46,134 nt of DNA from a bacterium 210917-SL.2.15 (GCA_020555605.1 JAJCJC010000020.1:1-46134), one strand, 5' to 3'; positions 32,159 to 39,383 are shown, numbered from the stretch's first letter. The notes: generated from the sequence alone by a model not told the origin. A program made the numbers and translations.

Positions 32159-33398
32159 GCGTCTGTGCGTCTGGCTCTTTGATAATAGATATATGAAATT
32201 GTTTGACACAGATAAGCATTTCACTTTTGCATTTGGGACAAAAGAGTGGGAAATTGTCAAGTATCGTGTCCTTTCGGATTTTAAGTCGTGTTTTGCTCTT
32301 GCACACAGGACACAAGAGCCATTCAAAAGACTGTTCTTGTATAGCGGACATTGTTCTCTCTCCTTGTTTTTGATCGTCACGGTAGGCCCCCGCCAACTGG
32401 CCACAAGCAGCGTTAATATCGGAGCCAAATTGCGTTCGGATATTGACGCTAATTCCTGCATTATGAATGATACGGCAAAAGGCCTTTATTCGTGTGTGGC
32501 TTGAGGGCACCATAGTTTCCGTAACTGTCGTTTGATTGTATGGGATTAAATCTAAATGGTATAGTGGCAAATACTTTTTGTGTTTGAATAACAACTTGGT
32601 AAGTTGCTCTGCGTGTCTGTCGCTGTCATTGACATCCTTTAGCATGATGTATGCCAAAAACACCTTGCGATTTGTTTGCCGAATGTGCTGATCTAATGTA
32701 TCCAGTACCTGACCAAGGGGGTATGTTTTAGTTATTGGCATGAGCGTTTCCCTCAGACGGTCAGTAGGTGCGTGGAGGGAATAGGCCAGATTGACTTGCG
32801 GATATTCTCTTGTCAATTTTTGAATACCCGGCACGATACCGATAGTCGAAATGGTGATGCGTCGCTGGGACAGCCCGAACAGTTCCGGGGCGGTCAGATC
32901 ATGCAGGGCTTCAAAAACTTGTGGATTAGCGAACGGCTCTCCCATTCCCATAAAAGAGATACTGTTGATACTGCATCCTTGTTGCATAAAATATAGGATT
33001 TGGTCGGTAATTTCATCCACAGTCAAGTTTCTGCGTAATCCCAAAGTCCCTGTTGCGCAAAACTTACAACCGAAGCCGCAACCGCTTTGAGATGAAATGC
33101 AAAAGGAGTTCCAGCCCTCTTTATAAAACAGACCCACCGTTTCCACACGGTTTCCGTCCGACAGTTCAAACAGCACCTTGTCAGTTTGCATTGATTTCTC
33201 ATGATGGATCGCCTTGATCTCCACAACAGTTTCACCAAACTGCTCCACCAACTTTTCGCGCAGCGTTTTTGGAAGCAACTTCATATCTTCAAAACGCATA
33301 ATTCCTTGTAGGAACACAGCATCAAGCAGTTGCTTATAACGATACTCAGGTAAGCGCATATCCGCTATGAGCTGTTTCATTTTTTTATACTTGGACAT
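32148..33398 (-). CDS. cfr: Cfr-type 23S rRNA (A2503) methyltransferase fused to a cysteine-rich KTR domain
   Basis: Residues 1-347 form a radical SAM methyltransferase: CxxxCxxC at Cys107, Cys111 and Cys114 (CGFGCKFC), SFMGMGEPFANPQVF, and the methyl-carrying Cys near 332 (AACGQ). The pattern FCISSQSGCGFGCKFCATG then LTVDEITDQ is Cfr-like rather than RlmN-like. Cfr methylates C8 of A2503 and gives resistance to phenicols, lincosamides, oxazolidinones, pleuromutilins and streptogramin A. Residues about 358-416 are a KTR domain (WLLCPVCKSKTRLKIRKD, FCPKCKSEML, KEPDAQTQSR; Cys363, 366, 387 and 390), normally a separate protein. ATG 33398 has AAGGAG 11 bases upstream. Subtype not assigned. Confidence 0.88.
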   Translation of the reverse strand: MSKYKKMKQLIADMRLPEYRYKQLLDAVFLQGIMRFEDMKLLPKTLREKLVEQFGETVVEIKAIHHEKSMQTDKVLFELSDGNRVETVGLFYKEGWNSFCISSQSGCGFGCKFCATGTLGLRRNLTVDEITDQILYFMQQGCSINSISFMGMGEPFANPQVFEALHDLTAPELFGLSQRRITISTIGIVPGIQKLTREYPQVNLAYSLHAPTDRLRETLMPITKTYPLGQVLDTLDQHIRQTNRKVFLAYIMLKDVNDSDRHAEQLTKLLFKHKKYLPLYHLDLIPYNQTTVTETMVPSSHTRIKAFCRIIHNAGISVNIRTQFGSDINAACGQLAGAYRDDQKQGERTMSAIQEQSFEWLLCPVCKSKTRLKIRKDTILDNFPLFCPKCKSEMLICVKQFHISIIKEPDAQTQSR

Positions 33399-33420
33399 AA
33401 TTATATTTTCTCCTTCTTAT

Positions 33421-33531
33421 TTAATCGCAATCTTTCCTGTCTTGGTTCACCTCGTCCATAATGCGATAAAGTTTCTCGATCAAGCGACAATTATATTTTT
33501 TTTCTAAAAATTGAAATGGGCGGGAAGCCAT
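33421..33531 (-). CDS. Possible leader peptide or remnant upstream of cfr
   Basis: A 36-codon frame (MASRPFQFLEKKYNCRLIEK, then LYRIMDEVNQDRKDCD) ends 22 bases before the cfr start. Its ATG lies in the loop of a strong hairpin. It could act as an attenuating leader, or be the tail of a lost gene. The protein is not recognised. Confidence 0.4.
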   Translation of the reverse strand: MASRPFQFLEKKYNCRLIEKLYRIMDEVNQDRKDCD

Positions 33532-33548
33532 TTTAGGGCTTTCCCGCC
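33519..33548. terminator. Hairpin GGCGGGAAGCC between the kinase and cfr genes
   Basis: GGCGGGAAGCC pairs with GGCTTTCCCGCC around ATTTTAG. On the - strand it is followed by ATTTCAATTTTTAG. It may terminate the P-loop kinase transcript or regulate the downstream leader ORF and cfr. Confidence 0.6.
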
Positions 33549-33580
33549 TTGATTACTTTTTAGCAAAGACGGGCGTGACT

Positions 33581-33625
33581 GTCAACGGCGGCGCATGAAA
33601 TGCGCCGTTCATCTTGACCGTTGAC
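33581..33625. repeat. Nested inverted repeat GTCAACGG...CCGTTGAC
   Basis: Outer arms GTCAACGG (33581-33588) and CCGTTGAC (33618-33625) enclose an inner stem CGGCGCAT/ATGCGCCG (33589-33596 and 33600-33607). It lies just after the kinase gene on the - strand. Two stems in one unit suggest a site for DNA-binding or recombination, or a structured RNA. Confidence 0.55.
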
Positions 33626-33667
33626 TGGCTCGGCTGGCTTTGCTATCTTCCTGACAAATGGGAATGT

Positions 33668-34213
33668 CTAAGATAGTAAAGACGTCCCACATGCAACTCT
33701 TTCTTTTATTGCGGAAACCGTATCTTTAATTGTGAATGTAGTTGTGTCTATGACATTTGATTCATATATCCCCAAACCGGAAAATTGCTCCCACATTGTT
33801 TCCACTAATTCAATATTTGTTTTTCTATCTAATTTTGAGCGTTCCACAGCTCGCTTCATAGTTTCTTTTTTACTCGCTCTTAATACAATATAGTGTACCT
33901 CGTAATCTTCTTGGGCAAGAGCTTTCCATGGCTCCAAAAACCATGGCCCGACAATCCCATCTACAATTACATCATATCCGCCACGAGCATATCGCTTTGC
34001 AGCTTCTAAAAAGGCTTCAATGACAACCAGATTTTGCTTGTTGGATTCTGGCAAATGTGGTGGTATTGCGCCTTTGCTTAAGTAATGAAAAAAGTCATCG
34101 GTGTGCATATGCACTGATTTATCCATATCTGATTCCTTTGCGACAATTGACGCAGTTGTTGTTTTTCCTGTCCCCGGTGAGCCTGTAATCACAATAATTC
34201 TTCCTTGATTCAT
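33668..34213 (-). CDS. P-loop kinase-like ATP-binding protein
   Basis: This 181-residue protein has Walker A GSPGTGKTTTAS at about 10-21, DDFFHYL near 40, VDGIVGPWFLEP near 85 and RASKKETMKRAVERSKLDR near 110 (lid-like). It belongs to the small nucleoside/chloramphenicol phosphotransferase-like kinase group of P-loop proteins. The substrate is unknown; with cfr and erm(B) beside it a role in drug modification is conceivable but unproven. ATG 34213 has GAGGG upstream. It lies between the zeta remnant and cfr on the same strand. Confidence 0.7.
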   Translation of the reverse strand: MNQGRIIVITGSPGTGKTTTASIVAKESDMDKSVHMHTDDFFHYLSKGAIPPHLPESNKQNLVVIEAFLEAAKRYARGGYDVIVDGIVGPWFLEPWKALAQEDYEVHYIVLRASKKETMKRAVERSKLDRKTNIELVETMWEQFSGLGIYESNVIDTTTFTIKDTVSAIKERVACGTSLLS

Positions 34214-34244
34214 CTGTATTTTCCCTCACAATTTGAATTTATCA

Positions 34245-34422
34245 CTTTGTTCCTGCCTGCTCAATCATCTTCTTCGCAAACTGGTTTTCCCTGACCCTGA
34301 TTGCCCACCAAGTAAAAAAGCGGTTGGCGATTCAACCGCTTTTTTACTTGAACCAATTCTTCTAAATTATCATTTAAGCGATTCTCAAACTGTTTGTCAG
34401 TAAAATTGACTATATTTGCCAT
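34245..34422 (-). pseudogene. Zeta toxin remnant (frameshifted, truncated)
   Basis: ATG 34422 starts [20 protein letters not shown], the N-terminus of the zeta toxin of the epsilon-zeta system of streptococcal plasmids. A one-base shift near the AAAAAAGCGG run (about 34345) puts the Walker A region ([12 protein letters not shown]) in another frame, so the product stops at 34261 after 53 residues. Everything past Walker A is lost. The toxin cannot be functional. Confidence 0.85.
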
Positions 34423-34423
34423 A

Positions 34424-34621
34424 TTAAGCCACTTTCTCTTTATTCAAAACTTGTTTTGAGTAACGATTCATTGACCGCCAATACTCATGAACGGCTTGTA
34501 ATTCTTCTAAAGAATAATCAAAAAGATTTACACGTTTTGCAAGCTTTAATTGGTTTAATAAATTGACTTCCAATAATTGAGAGTCATTTTTATTTAATTC
34601 ATGGTTCAAAACATAGTTTAA
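34424..34621 (-). pseudogene. Epsilon antitoxin, N-terminally truncated
   Basis: The frame NYVLNHELNKNDSQLLEVNL, then LNQLKLAKRVNLFDYSLEEL and YWRSMNRYSKQVLNKEKVA, is the C-terminal two-thirds of the epsilon antitoxin. It starts directly at the stop codon of erm(B), which replaced its 5' part. A TTG at 34609 could start a 61-residue product. Its zeta partner is also broken, so selection to keep it is doubtful. Confidence 0.85.
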
Positions 34622-35359
34622 TTATTTCCTCCCGTTAAATAATAGATAACTATTAAAAATAGACAATACTTGCTCATAAGTAACGGTACTTAAATTGTTT
34701 ACTTTGGCGTGTTTCATTGCTTGATGAAACTGATTTTTAGTAAACAGTTGACGATATTCTCGATTGACCCATTTTGAAACAAAGTACGTATATAGCTTCC
34801 AATATTTATCTGGAACATCTGTGGTATGGCGGGTAAGTTTTATTAAGACACTGTTTACTTTTGGTTTAGGATGAAAGCATTCCGCTGGCAGCTTAAGCAA
34901 TTGCTGAATCGAGACTTGAGTGTGCAAGAGCAACCCTAGTGTTCGGTGAATATCCAAGGTACGCTTGTAGAATCCTTCTTCAACAATCAGATAGATGTCA
35001 GACGCATGGCTTTCAAAAACCACTTTTTTAATAATTTGTGTGCTTAAATGGTAAGGAATACTCCCAACAATTTTATACCTCTGTTTGTTAGGGAATTGAA
35101 ACTGTAGAATATCTTGGTGAATTAAAGTGACACGAGTATTCAGTTTTAATTTTTCTGACGATAAGTTGAATAGATGACTGTCTAATTCAATAGACGTTAC
35201 CTGTTTACTTATTTTAGCCAGTTTCGTCGTTAAATGCCCTTTACCTGTTCCAATTTCGTAAACGGTATCGGTTTCTTTTAAATTCAATTGTTTTATTATT
35301 TGGTTGAGTACTTTTTCACTCGTTAAAAAGTTTTGAGAATATTTTATATTTTTGTTCAT
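34622..35359 (-). CDS. erm(B): 23S rRNA adenine-N6 methyltransferase ErmB
   Basis: This 245-residue protein starts [20 protein letters not shown] and ends [14 protein letters not shown], the recognised full-length ErmB. The SAM motif [13 protein letters not shown] is near residue 36 and the catalytic motif GSIPYHLS near 100. It dimethylates A2058 of 23S rRNA, giving resistance to macrolides, lincosamides and streptogramin B. ATG 35359 is preceded by AAAGGGA. The usual leader-peptide attenuator upstream is missing, and an XRE regulator gene ends only 34 bases upstream. It is followed directly by the epsilon remnant. Confidence 0.97.
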
Positions 35360-35393
35360 GTAATATCCCTTTTTATTTGCTGTGAATATTCGC

Positions 35394-35717
35394 TCATTTT
35401 TCTTCCTCAATAAAAACTCTACCAGCTAACCAACATTCGTCTAATTCATTTGGGAATAATTCAAGCTGGCGAATCATATAATGTGTACTTGGAATGTAAT
35501 CAAAATAAAACAATAGTGCTAGATATAAACTCCATGGAATTGGGCGTGTCCGATTTTCGTAGGCACTATAAGTTTGTCGTGAAATACCAACAGCCGAAGC
35601 AATTTCTTCTTGTGATGCACCAACTTTTCCTCTGAGTGCGGGTAACTCAATCGCCAATTGAGTGGCCAAGTTCTCTTTCTCATCTTTAACTAAAATTCCA
35701 AAACTGCTTATAAGCAT
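35394..35717 (-). CDS. XRE-family helix-turn-helix regulator
   Basis: This 107-residue protein has a Cro/CI-type helix-turn-helix ([20 protein letters not shown], then [20 protein letters not shown], about 26-66) and a C-terminal segment [19 protein letters not shown]. It is encoded immediately upstream of erm(B) on the same strand, so it may be co-transcribed with it. The ribosome binding site for ATG 35717 is weak. Another frame starting TTG after GGAGGAG at about 35746 runs into the region, so a frameshift at the 5' end is possible. The regulator could bind upstream and affect erm(B). Confidence 0.75.
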
Positions 35718-35786
35718 CTCGCCCTACAAATTGAATCAATAAATCTCCTCCTGGGTATACTCTTTCGTAGAGTACATTACTCCACG

Positions 35787-35831
35787 AAAAAACACCGCCA
35801 AACACTGAAAACTCAGCATTATTTGACGGTG
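35787..35831 (-). terminator. Terminator after the integrase remnant
   Basis: On the - strand CACCGTCAAA and TTTGGCGGTG form the stem, followed by TTTTTTCG. It ends the transcript of the tyrosine integrase whose last part is at 35840-36010. Confidence 0.8.
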
Positions 35832-35839
35832 TTGACAAT

Positions 35840-36010
35840 TTATTTGACGGCTAATAAATCAGAAAGCCGTTGCATATTTTCTCTTTTTAAATCCATGGAT
35901 GGGTGTACATAGCGATTCATTGTAATATTCACGCTGGCATGACCCAATATTTCGCTGAGACTTTTTACATCGAATCCAAGCTCTATGCACCTTGTAGCAA
36001 ATGTATGCCG
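35840..36010 (-). pseudogene. int: Tyrosine recombinase (integrase), C-terminal fragment
   Basis: The frame RHTFATRCIELGFDVKSLSE, then ILGHASVNITMNRYVHPSMD and RLSDLLAVK carries the last conserved Arg-His (RHTFAT), LGH and catalytic Tyr (NRYVHP) of phage-type integrases. The N-terminal three-quarters are missing; the frame begins at position 36010 with foreign sequence upstream. It is very like integrases of Tn916/Tn1549-type elements. The fragment cannot catalyse recombination, so the region has lost or changed its integrase. Confidence 0.85.
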
Positions 36011-36023
36011 TTACGGTATAATA

Positions 36024-36073
36024 ACGACAAACAGAAAAAGCCTTTATTTTCAAGGGGTTTGAGCGTTTGTCGT
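36024..36073. repeat. Inverted repeat ACGACAAAC near the element junction
   Basis: ACGACAAAC (36024-36032) and GTTTGTCGT (36065-36073) are perfect 9-base arms around AGAAAAAGCCTTTATTTTCA. A further ACGACAAAA is at about 36145. The site lies exactly where the integrase fragment ends and the rep half of the ICE begins, so it may be an attachment or terminal repeat. Confidence 0.5.
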
Positions 36074-36163
36074 CTTTTATTCAATTCCTTTTCCAAGTTG
36101 AAAATTGACGAAAACTATAAAGAAAAAAGGAGGCTGTTTTATTAACGACAAAATTTAATAGTG

Positions 36164-36236
36164 CCAGCGGTCCGGCTTTATGTCTGACCGCTGGTTGCCG
36201 TGGGCGTTTCACTTTTATAGGTGGACGCCCTTTTTT
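36164..36236 (+). terminator. Two hairpins upstream of the replication half, second with T-run
   Basis: CCAGCGGTC (36164-36172) pairs with GACCGCTGG (36186-36194). GGGCGT...CAC (36202-36212) pairs with GTGGACGCCC (36221-36230), followed by TTTTTT. It looks like a terminator or leader attenuator about 30 bases before the next gene. Confidence 0.6.
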
Positions 36237-36267
36237 CATACTCATTTTCGAGAGAAAGGAGATCCAC

Positions 36268-36789
36268 ATGGAATTAAACGAAATGGAAAAAAAGCTGCTC
36301 TTTCAAGTGGAGGGCGATTATCAGACAAAGATCCTGAATGAACTTTATATGACCGTGCGGTATTCAAATAATTCCGAACAGCGGGAGGCGGCAGAAGGTC
36401 TTATGGCAAAACTTCGTGTTCTGTCAAATGCAGAGTGCATGGACTTGGTAAAAGATATTCAGAAGAATTACCGTCTGCCCTATCCAGCCCGGACGATTGG
36501 AGAAAAGATCGCCGAGGCCAGACAACAATCAGGGGCAGAAAAATTGAAGGGGCATGACATCATGGCACTTGAACGCTTTGATCCAGAAGTAAAGCACATG
36601 ATCGTCTTTGATGTATTGTCTTACGATTCCCCTGTTGGCGACAAAGGCGATAAGATGCGCTTGTTCCTTACAGATGCCGGCTATCAGAAATTTTTAGAGA
36701 GCCAGGAACGGGGCGAAGTGAAACTGAAAAACCATGCGAAGGTCTCTGACGGTCATCTCCATTATGACCGCAGGGATCATGCCTTGTAA
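36268..36789 (+). CDS. Conserved ICE protein of unknown function
   Basis: This 173-residue protein (MELNEMEKKLLFQVEGDYQT, then RTIGEKIAEARQQSGAEKLK and GDKMRLFLTDAGYQKFLESQ) opens the replication half of the ICE. No catalytic motif is seen. The C-terminal part with RLFLTDAGYQKFLESQERGE is helical. GAAAGGAG precedes ATG 36268. The DUF6017 replication protein gene follows 29 bases after its stop. I know the gene position from related elements but not its role. Confidence 0.65.
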   Translation: MELNEMEKKLLFQVEGDYQTKILNELYMTVRYSNNSEQREAAEGLMAKLRVLSNAECMDLVKDIQKNYRLPYPARTIGEKIAEARQQSGAEKLKGHDIMALERFDPEVKHMIVFDVLSYDSPVGDKGDKMRLFLTDAGYQKFLESQERGEVKLKNHAKVSDGHLHYDRRDHAL

Positions 36790-36818
36790 CGGAATAGTCG
36801 AAGAAAGGAGGCGGTACA

Positions 36819-37691
36819 ATGGCAGTATTCCGTGTAGAGAAAACAAAGGACTTTACGATAATGAGCAATCACCATCTGCGCAATACGGAGTTGTCCTTAA
36901 AGGCAAAGGGGCTTTTATCACTTATGTTGTCGCTGCCGGAAGATTGGGATTATACCACAAAGGGACTCGCCCATATCTGCAAGGATGGTGTGGATTCTAT
37001 CACTACTGCCCTGAAGGAACTGGAGCGGCATGGTTATCTCACCAGACAGCGCCTCCGCTATGATAACGGGCAGTTGGGAGACATTGAATATACGATCCAT
37101 GAGCAGCCTGTAAGTACCGAAAACACAGGGCTTTCACCTAAACGGGAAAATCCAAGACAGGTAAAACCAGAACAGGCAAAACCTAAACAGGCGGAACCTG
37201 AACAGGAAAATCCGGCACAATTAAATACTAATCCATTAAAAACAAAAAAATCAAAAAAAGATAAATCAATAACTTATCCATCAATCTATCCGGCAGAGCC
37301 GGAAGCGGCAAACCGCACGGATGGGATGGATCGGATAGAGCTGATAGAAGCCTATCGTGAAATCATCAAAGAAAATATTGAATATGACTTACTGGTCTTA
37401 CGGTATGGCAGGGAACGTTTGGATGAAGCCCTTGAACTTATGCTTGAAGTGATTTTGTCGAAACGCCCTTACATTCGCATTGCCGGAGATGATTTTCCGA
37501 GGGAAATCGTCAAGAGCCGGTTCCTGAAGATCAATTCCGGTCACTTAGAGTATGTCTTTGACTGTATCGACAAGAACACGACGAAGGTCGGAAATATCAA
37601 AGCATATCTGCTGGCGGCGCTGTATAATGCCCCGGCTACAATGGACAGCTATTACCGTGCCGAGGTCAATCACGATCTGTACGGCTGTTAG
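36819..37691 (+). CDS. DUF6017 replication-initiator-like protein with winged helix
   Basis: This 290-residue protein has an N-terminal winged-helix region (SLKAKGLLSLMLSLPEDWDY, then GVDSITTALKELERHGYLT, about 26-72), a Pro/Gln/Lys-rich linker with PEQ repeats (about 105-145), and a C-terminal DUF6017-type domain (EIIKENIEYDLLVLRYGRER, about 190 on). Such proteins are thought to act in replication or regulation of ICEs. GAAAGGAGG precedes ATG 36819. It lies between two ICE genes and ends 51 bases before the small leader ORF of the Toprim gene. Confidence 0.85.
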   Translation: MAVFRVEKTKDFTIMSNHHLRNTELSLKAKGLLSLMLSLPEDWDYTTKGLAHICKDGVDSITTALKELERHGYLTRQRLRYDNGQLGDIEYTIHEQPVSTENTGLSPKRENPRQVKPEQAKPKQAEPEQENPAQLNTNPLKTKKSKKDKSITYPSIYPAEPEAANRTDGMDRIELIEAYREIIKENIEYDLLVLRYGRERLDEALELMLEVILSKRPYIRIAGDDFPREIVKSRFLKINSGHLEYVFDCIDKNTTKVGNIKAYLLAALYNAPATMDSYYRAEVNHDLYGC

Positions 37692-37742
37692 GCACCTTTG
37701 GGTGTCTTTTTTCATTCCATCACAGGAAGGAGGCAAAGCACG

Positions 37743-37781
37743 ATGAAAAGAATCACTGTGCCGGTACAATGCCCGGCGTAA
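37743..37781 (+). CDS. Twelve-codon upstream ORF overlapping the Toprim gene start
   Basis: ATG 37743 directly follows GGAAGGAGG at 37725-37733 and encodes MKRITVPVQCPA, then TAA. The Toprim gene's ATG (37769) lies inside it in another frame and has no ribosome binding site of its own. It may be a leader that couples translation or a sign of a frameshift. Confidence 0.45.
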   Translation: MKRITVPVQCPA

Positions 37782-38749
37782 CCAAAGAACAGATTCAGGC
37801 AGCGCGGGAAGCTGATCTGTTTACTTACCTGCAGTTCCATGAACCCGGTGTGCTGAAACGGGATGGACCTAATTTCCGGCATAAGGAACATGACAGTCTG
37901 GTATATGTGACCGGGAAAAGGTACTGGTACTGGAACAGCCGTGGACGGAGTATCAATGCGCTGGACTACCTGATCCAGATTCGGGGATATGGTCTTGTGG
38001 ATGCGGTTCATGCTCTGGTAGGTGGCGAAATCCGACATACACCGGCTTACCGAAGTACGGCAGAAATACAGGTATCAAAAGAACCGGAAAAGAAAGCATT
38101 CTCTCTCCCCTGGGCCAGACGTTGCGCGACCGCTGCGGTCTCCTATTTGCAGAAACGGGGGATCAGCTCAGAAGTCATTCGCCAGTGTTTACAAGCCGGG
38201 ATTTTTTACGAAGCCCGGTATCATGGAGAACCGGTTTGTGTATTTGTAGGGAAAGATGATTCCGGGAAAGCGAAGTTCGCCTGTATGCGCAGTATCGGCG
38301 GCAATCTCAAAAAGGATGTCTATGGCAGCGACAAAGGATATAACTTTTGTTATCCCCCGCAAAGTCCGGGTAGCCGGCATGTGGCAGTCTTTGAAGCTCC
38401 TATTGATGCGCTTTCCCATGCAACGCTTCAAGAGCTGGAGGGATGGAAATGGAATGGTTACCGCTTGTCTTTGGGAGGTACTTCCCATGTGGCGCTGACT
38501 TCTTTTCTGGAACGCCACCCGGAGATCCGGCGTGTTACCCTTTATATGGACCACGATCTTGCCGGATTTGTCAATGCCCGGAAAATCAAGACCATGCTCC
38601 ACGAGGATAAACGTTTCCGTCATATCCGGGTAAGTGTCAACCCTCCCCGGATGGGAAAAGATTACAATGAAAAATTGCTGGAGGTTCGGGAACAACTGCA
38701 AACCAGCCAGCACCAACGCCGCCCAAAAGAGGCGGCTGTTTCAATTTAG
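37769..38749 (+). CDS. DUF3991/Toprim domain protein (primase-like)
   Basis: This 326-residue protein has the DUF3991 start (MPGVTKEQIQAAREADLFTY, then GPNFRHKEHDSLVY and INALDYLIQIRGY, about 1-85) and a C-terminal Toprim fold (VFEAPIDALSHA near 210, TLYMDHDLAGFVNARKI near 255). It probably primes DNA synthesis or helps replication of the element. ATG 37769 lacks a clear ribosome binding site; expression may depend on the 12-codon ORF. The next gene starts 13 bases after its stop. It is a usual gene of Tn1549-like ICEs. Confidence 0.85.
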   Translation: MPGVTKEQIQAAREADLFTYLQFHEPGVLKRDGPNFRHKEHDSLVYVTGKRYWYWNSRGRSINALDYLIQIRGYGLVDAVHALVGGEIRHTPAYRSTAEIQVSKEPEKKAFSLPWARRCATAAVSYLQKRGISSEVIRQCLQAGIFYEARYHGEPVCVFVGKDDSGKAKFACMRSIGGNLKKDVYGSDKGYNFCYPPQSPGSRHVAVFEAPIDALSHATLQELEGWKWNGYRLSLGGTSHVALTSFLERHPEIRRVTLYMDHDLAGFVNARKIKTMLHEDKRFRHIRVSVNPPRMGKDYNEKLLEVREQLQTSQHQRRPKEAAVSI

Positions 38750-38762
38750 GGAGGATTTCAAC

Positions 38763-38987
38763 ATGAATGGATCTCAACATATCTGCTTTACAGACAGCGC
38801 CGGAAAAGCGCTGTTTTCCATTCCCGACAATGGTTTACTCTGCCTGTTCTATGGAAACGGGGACAGGCACTTTGCTGTTTGTCATCGTCTGGATGACACC
38901 CATGCAGAAATTGACGGGGTAAATTATTCGTTGCCGGATTTTGCCAAAAGGATGAAACACAACCAGATCAGCTTTGCCCCGGCATAA
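38763..38987 (+). CDS. Small conserved ICE protein, unknown
   Basis: This 74-residue protein (MNGSQHICFTDSAGKALFSI, then DRHFAVCHRLDDTHAEIDGV and LPDFAKRMKHN) contains short beta strands and is reminiscent of small accessory proteins of ICEs. ATG 38763 follows GGAGG; an upstream frame start at 38634 lies inside the previous gene. Not recognised. Confidence 0.6.
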   Translation: MNGSQHICFTDSAGKALFSIPDNGLLCLFYGNGDRHFAVCHRLDDTHAEIDGVNYSLPDFAKRMKHNQISFAPA

Positions 38988-39019
38988 GGCTGGAAAACAA
39001 ATAACAGGAGGATTTGAAA

Positions 39020-39301
39020 ATGAAAAAAATTGAAAATACCGCTTTGCAGATGATTGCCGAGGCTTCCCGGTGTCCAGACTACGGCCCCGATATGGTTAAA
39101 TCGCTGATGAAAAAGCTGGACATGAACGAAAAGGGCTTTGCGCTTTTGATGAATGTTGCCCCATCCACAGTGCGTCTTTGGACTAGCGGAGCTGCACAGC
39201 CTTGCGGCACAGCAAAACGCCTCATGCAGATTTATGAAACCGGTCCGGAGATTGTCGGCAAGATTGCCGGCGGGCAGCTACCGGCAGATGGGAGGGATTG
39301 A
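39020..39301 (+). CDS. Helix-turn-helix DNA-binding protein
   Basis: This 93-residue protein has a helix-turn-helix of the HigA/XRE sort (KKLDMNEKGFALLMNVAPST, then VRLWTSGAAQPCGTAKRLMQ, about 32-72). ATG 39020 follows CAGGAGG; a TTG two codons before is possible. It could regulate the ICE genes around it. It lies between two small genes in the replication half. Confidence 0.7.
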   Translation: MKKIENTALQMIAEASRCPDYGPDMVKSLMKKLDMNEKGFALLMNVAPSTVRLWTSGAAQPCGTAKRLMQIYETGPEIVGKIAGGQLPADGRD

Positions 39302-39305
39302 TTAA

Positions 39306-39383
39306 ATGGCGGGGACAGATAGCCAGCCGTTTGCGGAAAATGAGCAGGTCAAAGAGCTGCTTCACATGAAAGGAGGAATTTGA
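39306..39383 (+). CDS. 25-residue ORF, possible remnant
   Basis: MAGTDSQPFAENEQVKELLH then MKGGI ends exactly before the next gene, and its last codons contain that gene's ribosome binding site. GGAGG lies upstream. ENEQVKELL resembles the start of a longer ICE protein family (DUF6674-like, from memory), so it may be a cut-down version. Confidence 0.4.
   Translation: MAGTDSQPFAENEQVKELLHMKGGI

Noticed and set aside
32148..32340. KTR protein as a separate gene downstream of cfr
   Set aside because: The frame is continuous with cfr; no stop or ribosome binding site separates them.
33668..34213. Chloramphenicol phosphotransferase gene
   Set aside because: The P-loop fold fits, but key substrate residues cannot be recognised; called only as a P-loop kinase.
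34261..34422. Functional short protein of 53 residues from the zeta start
   Set aside because: The sequence after residue 28 is out of the zeta frame; it is a degraded gene.
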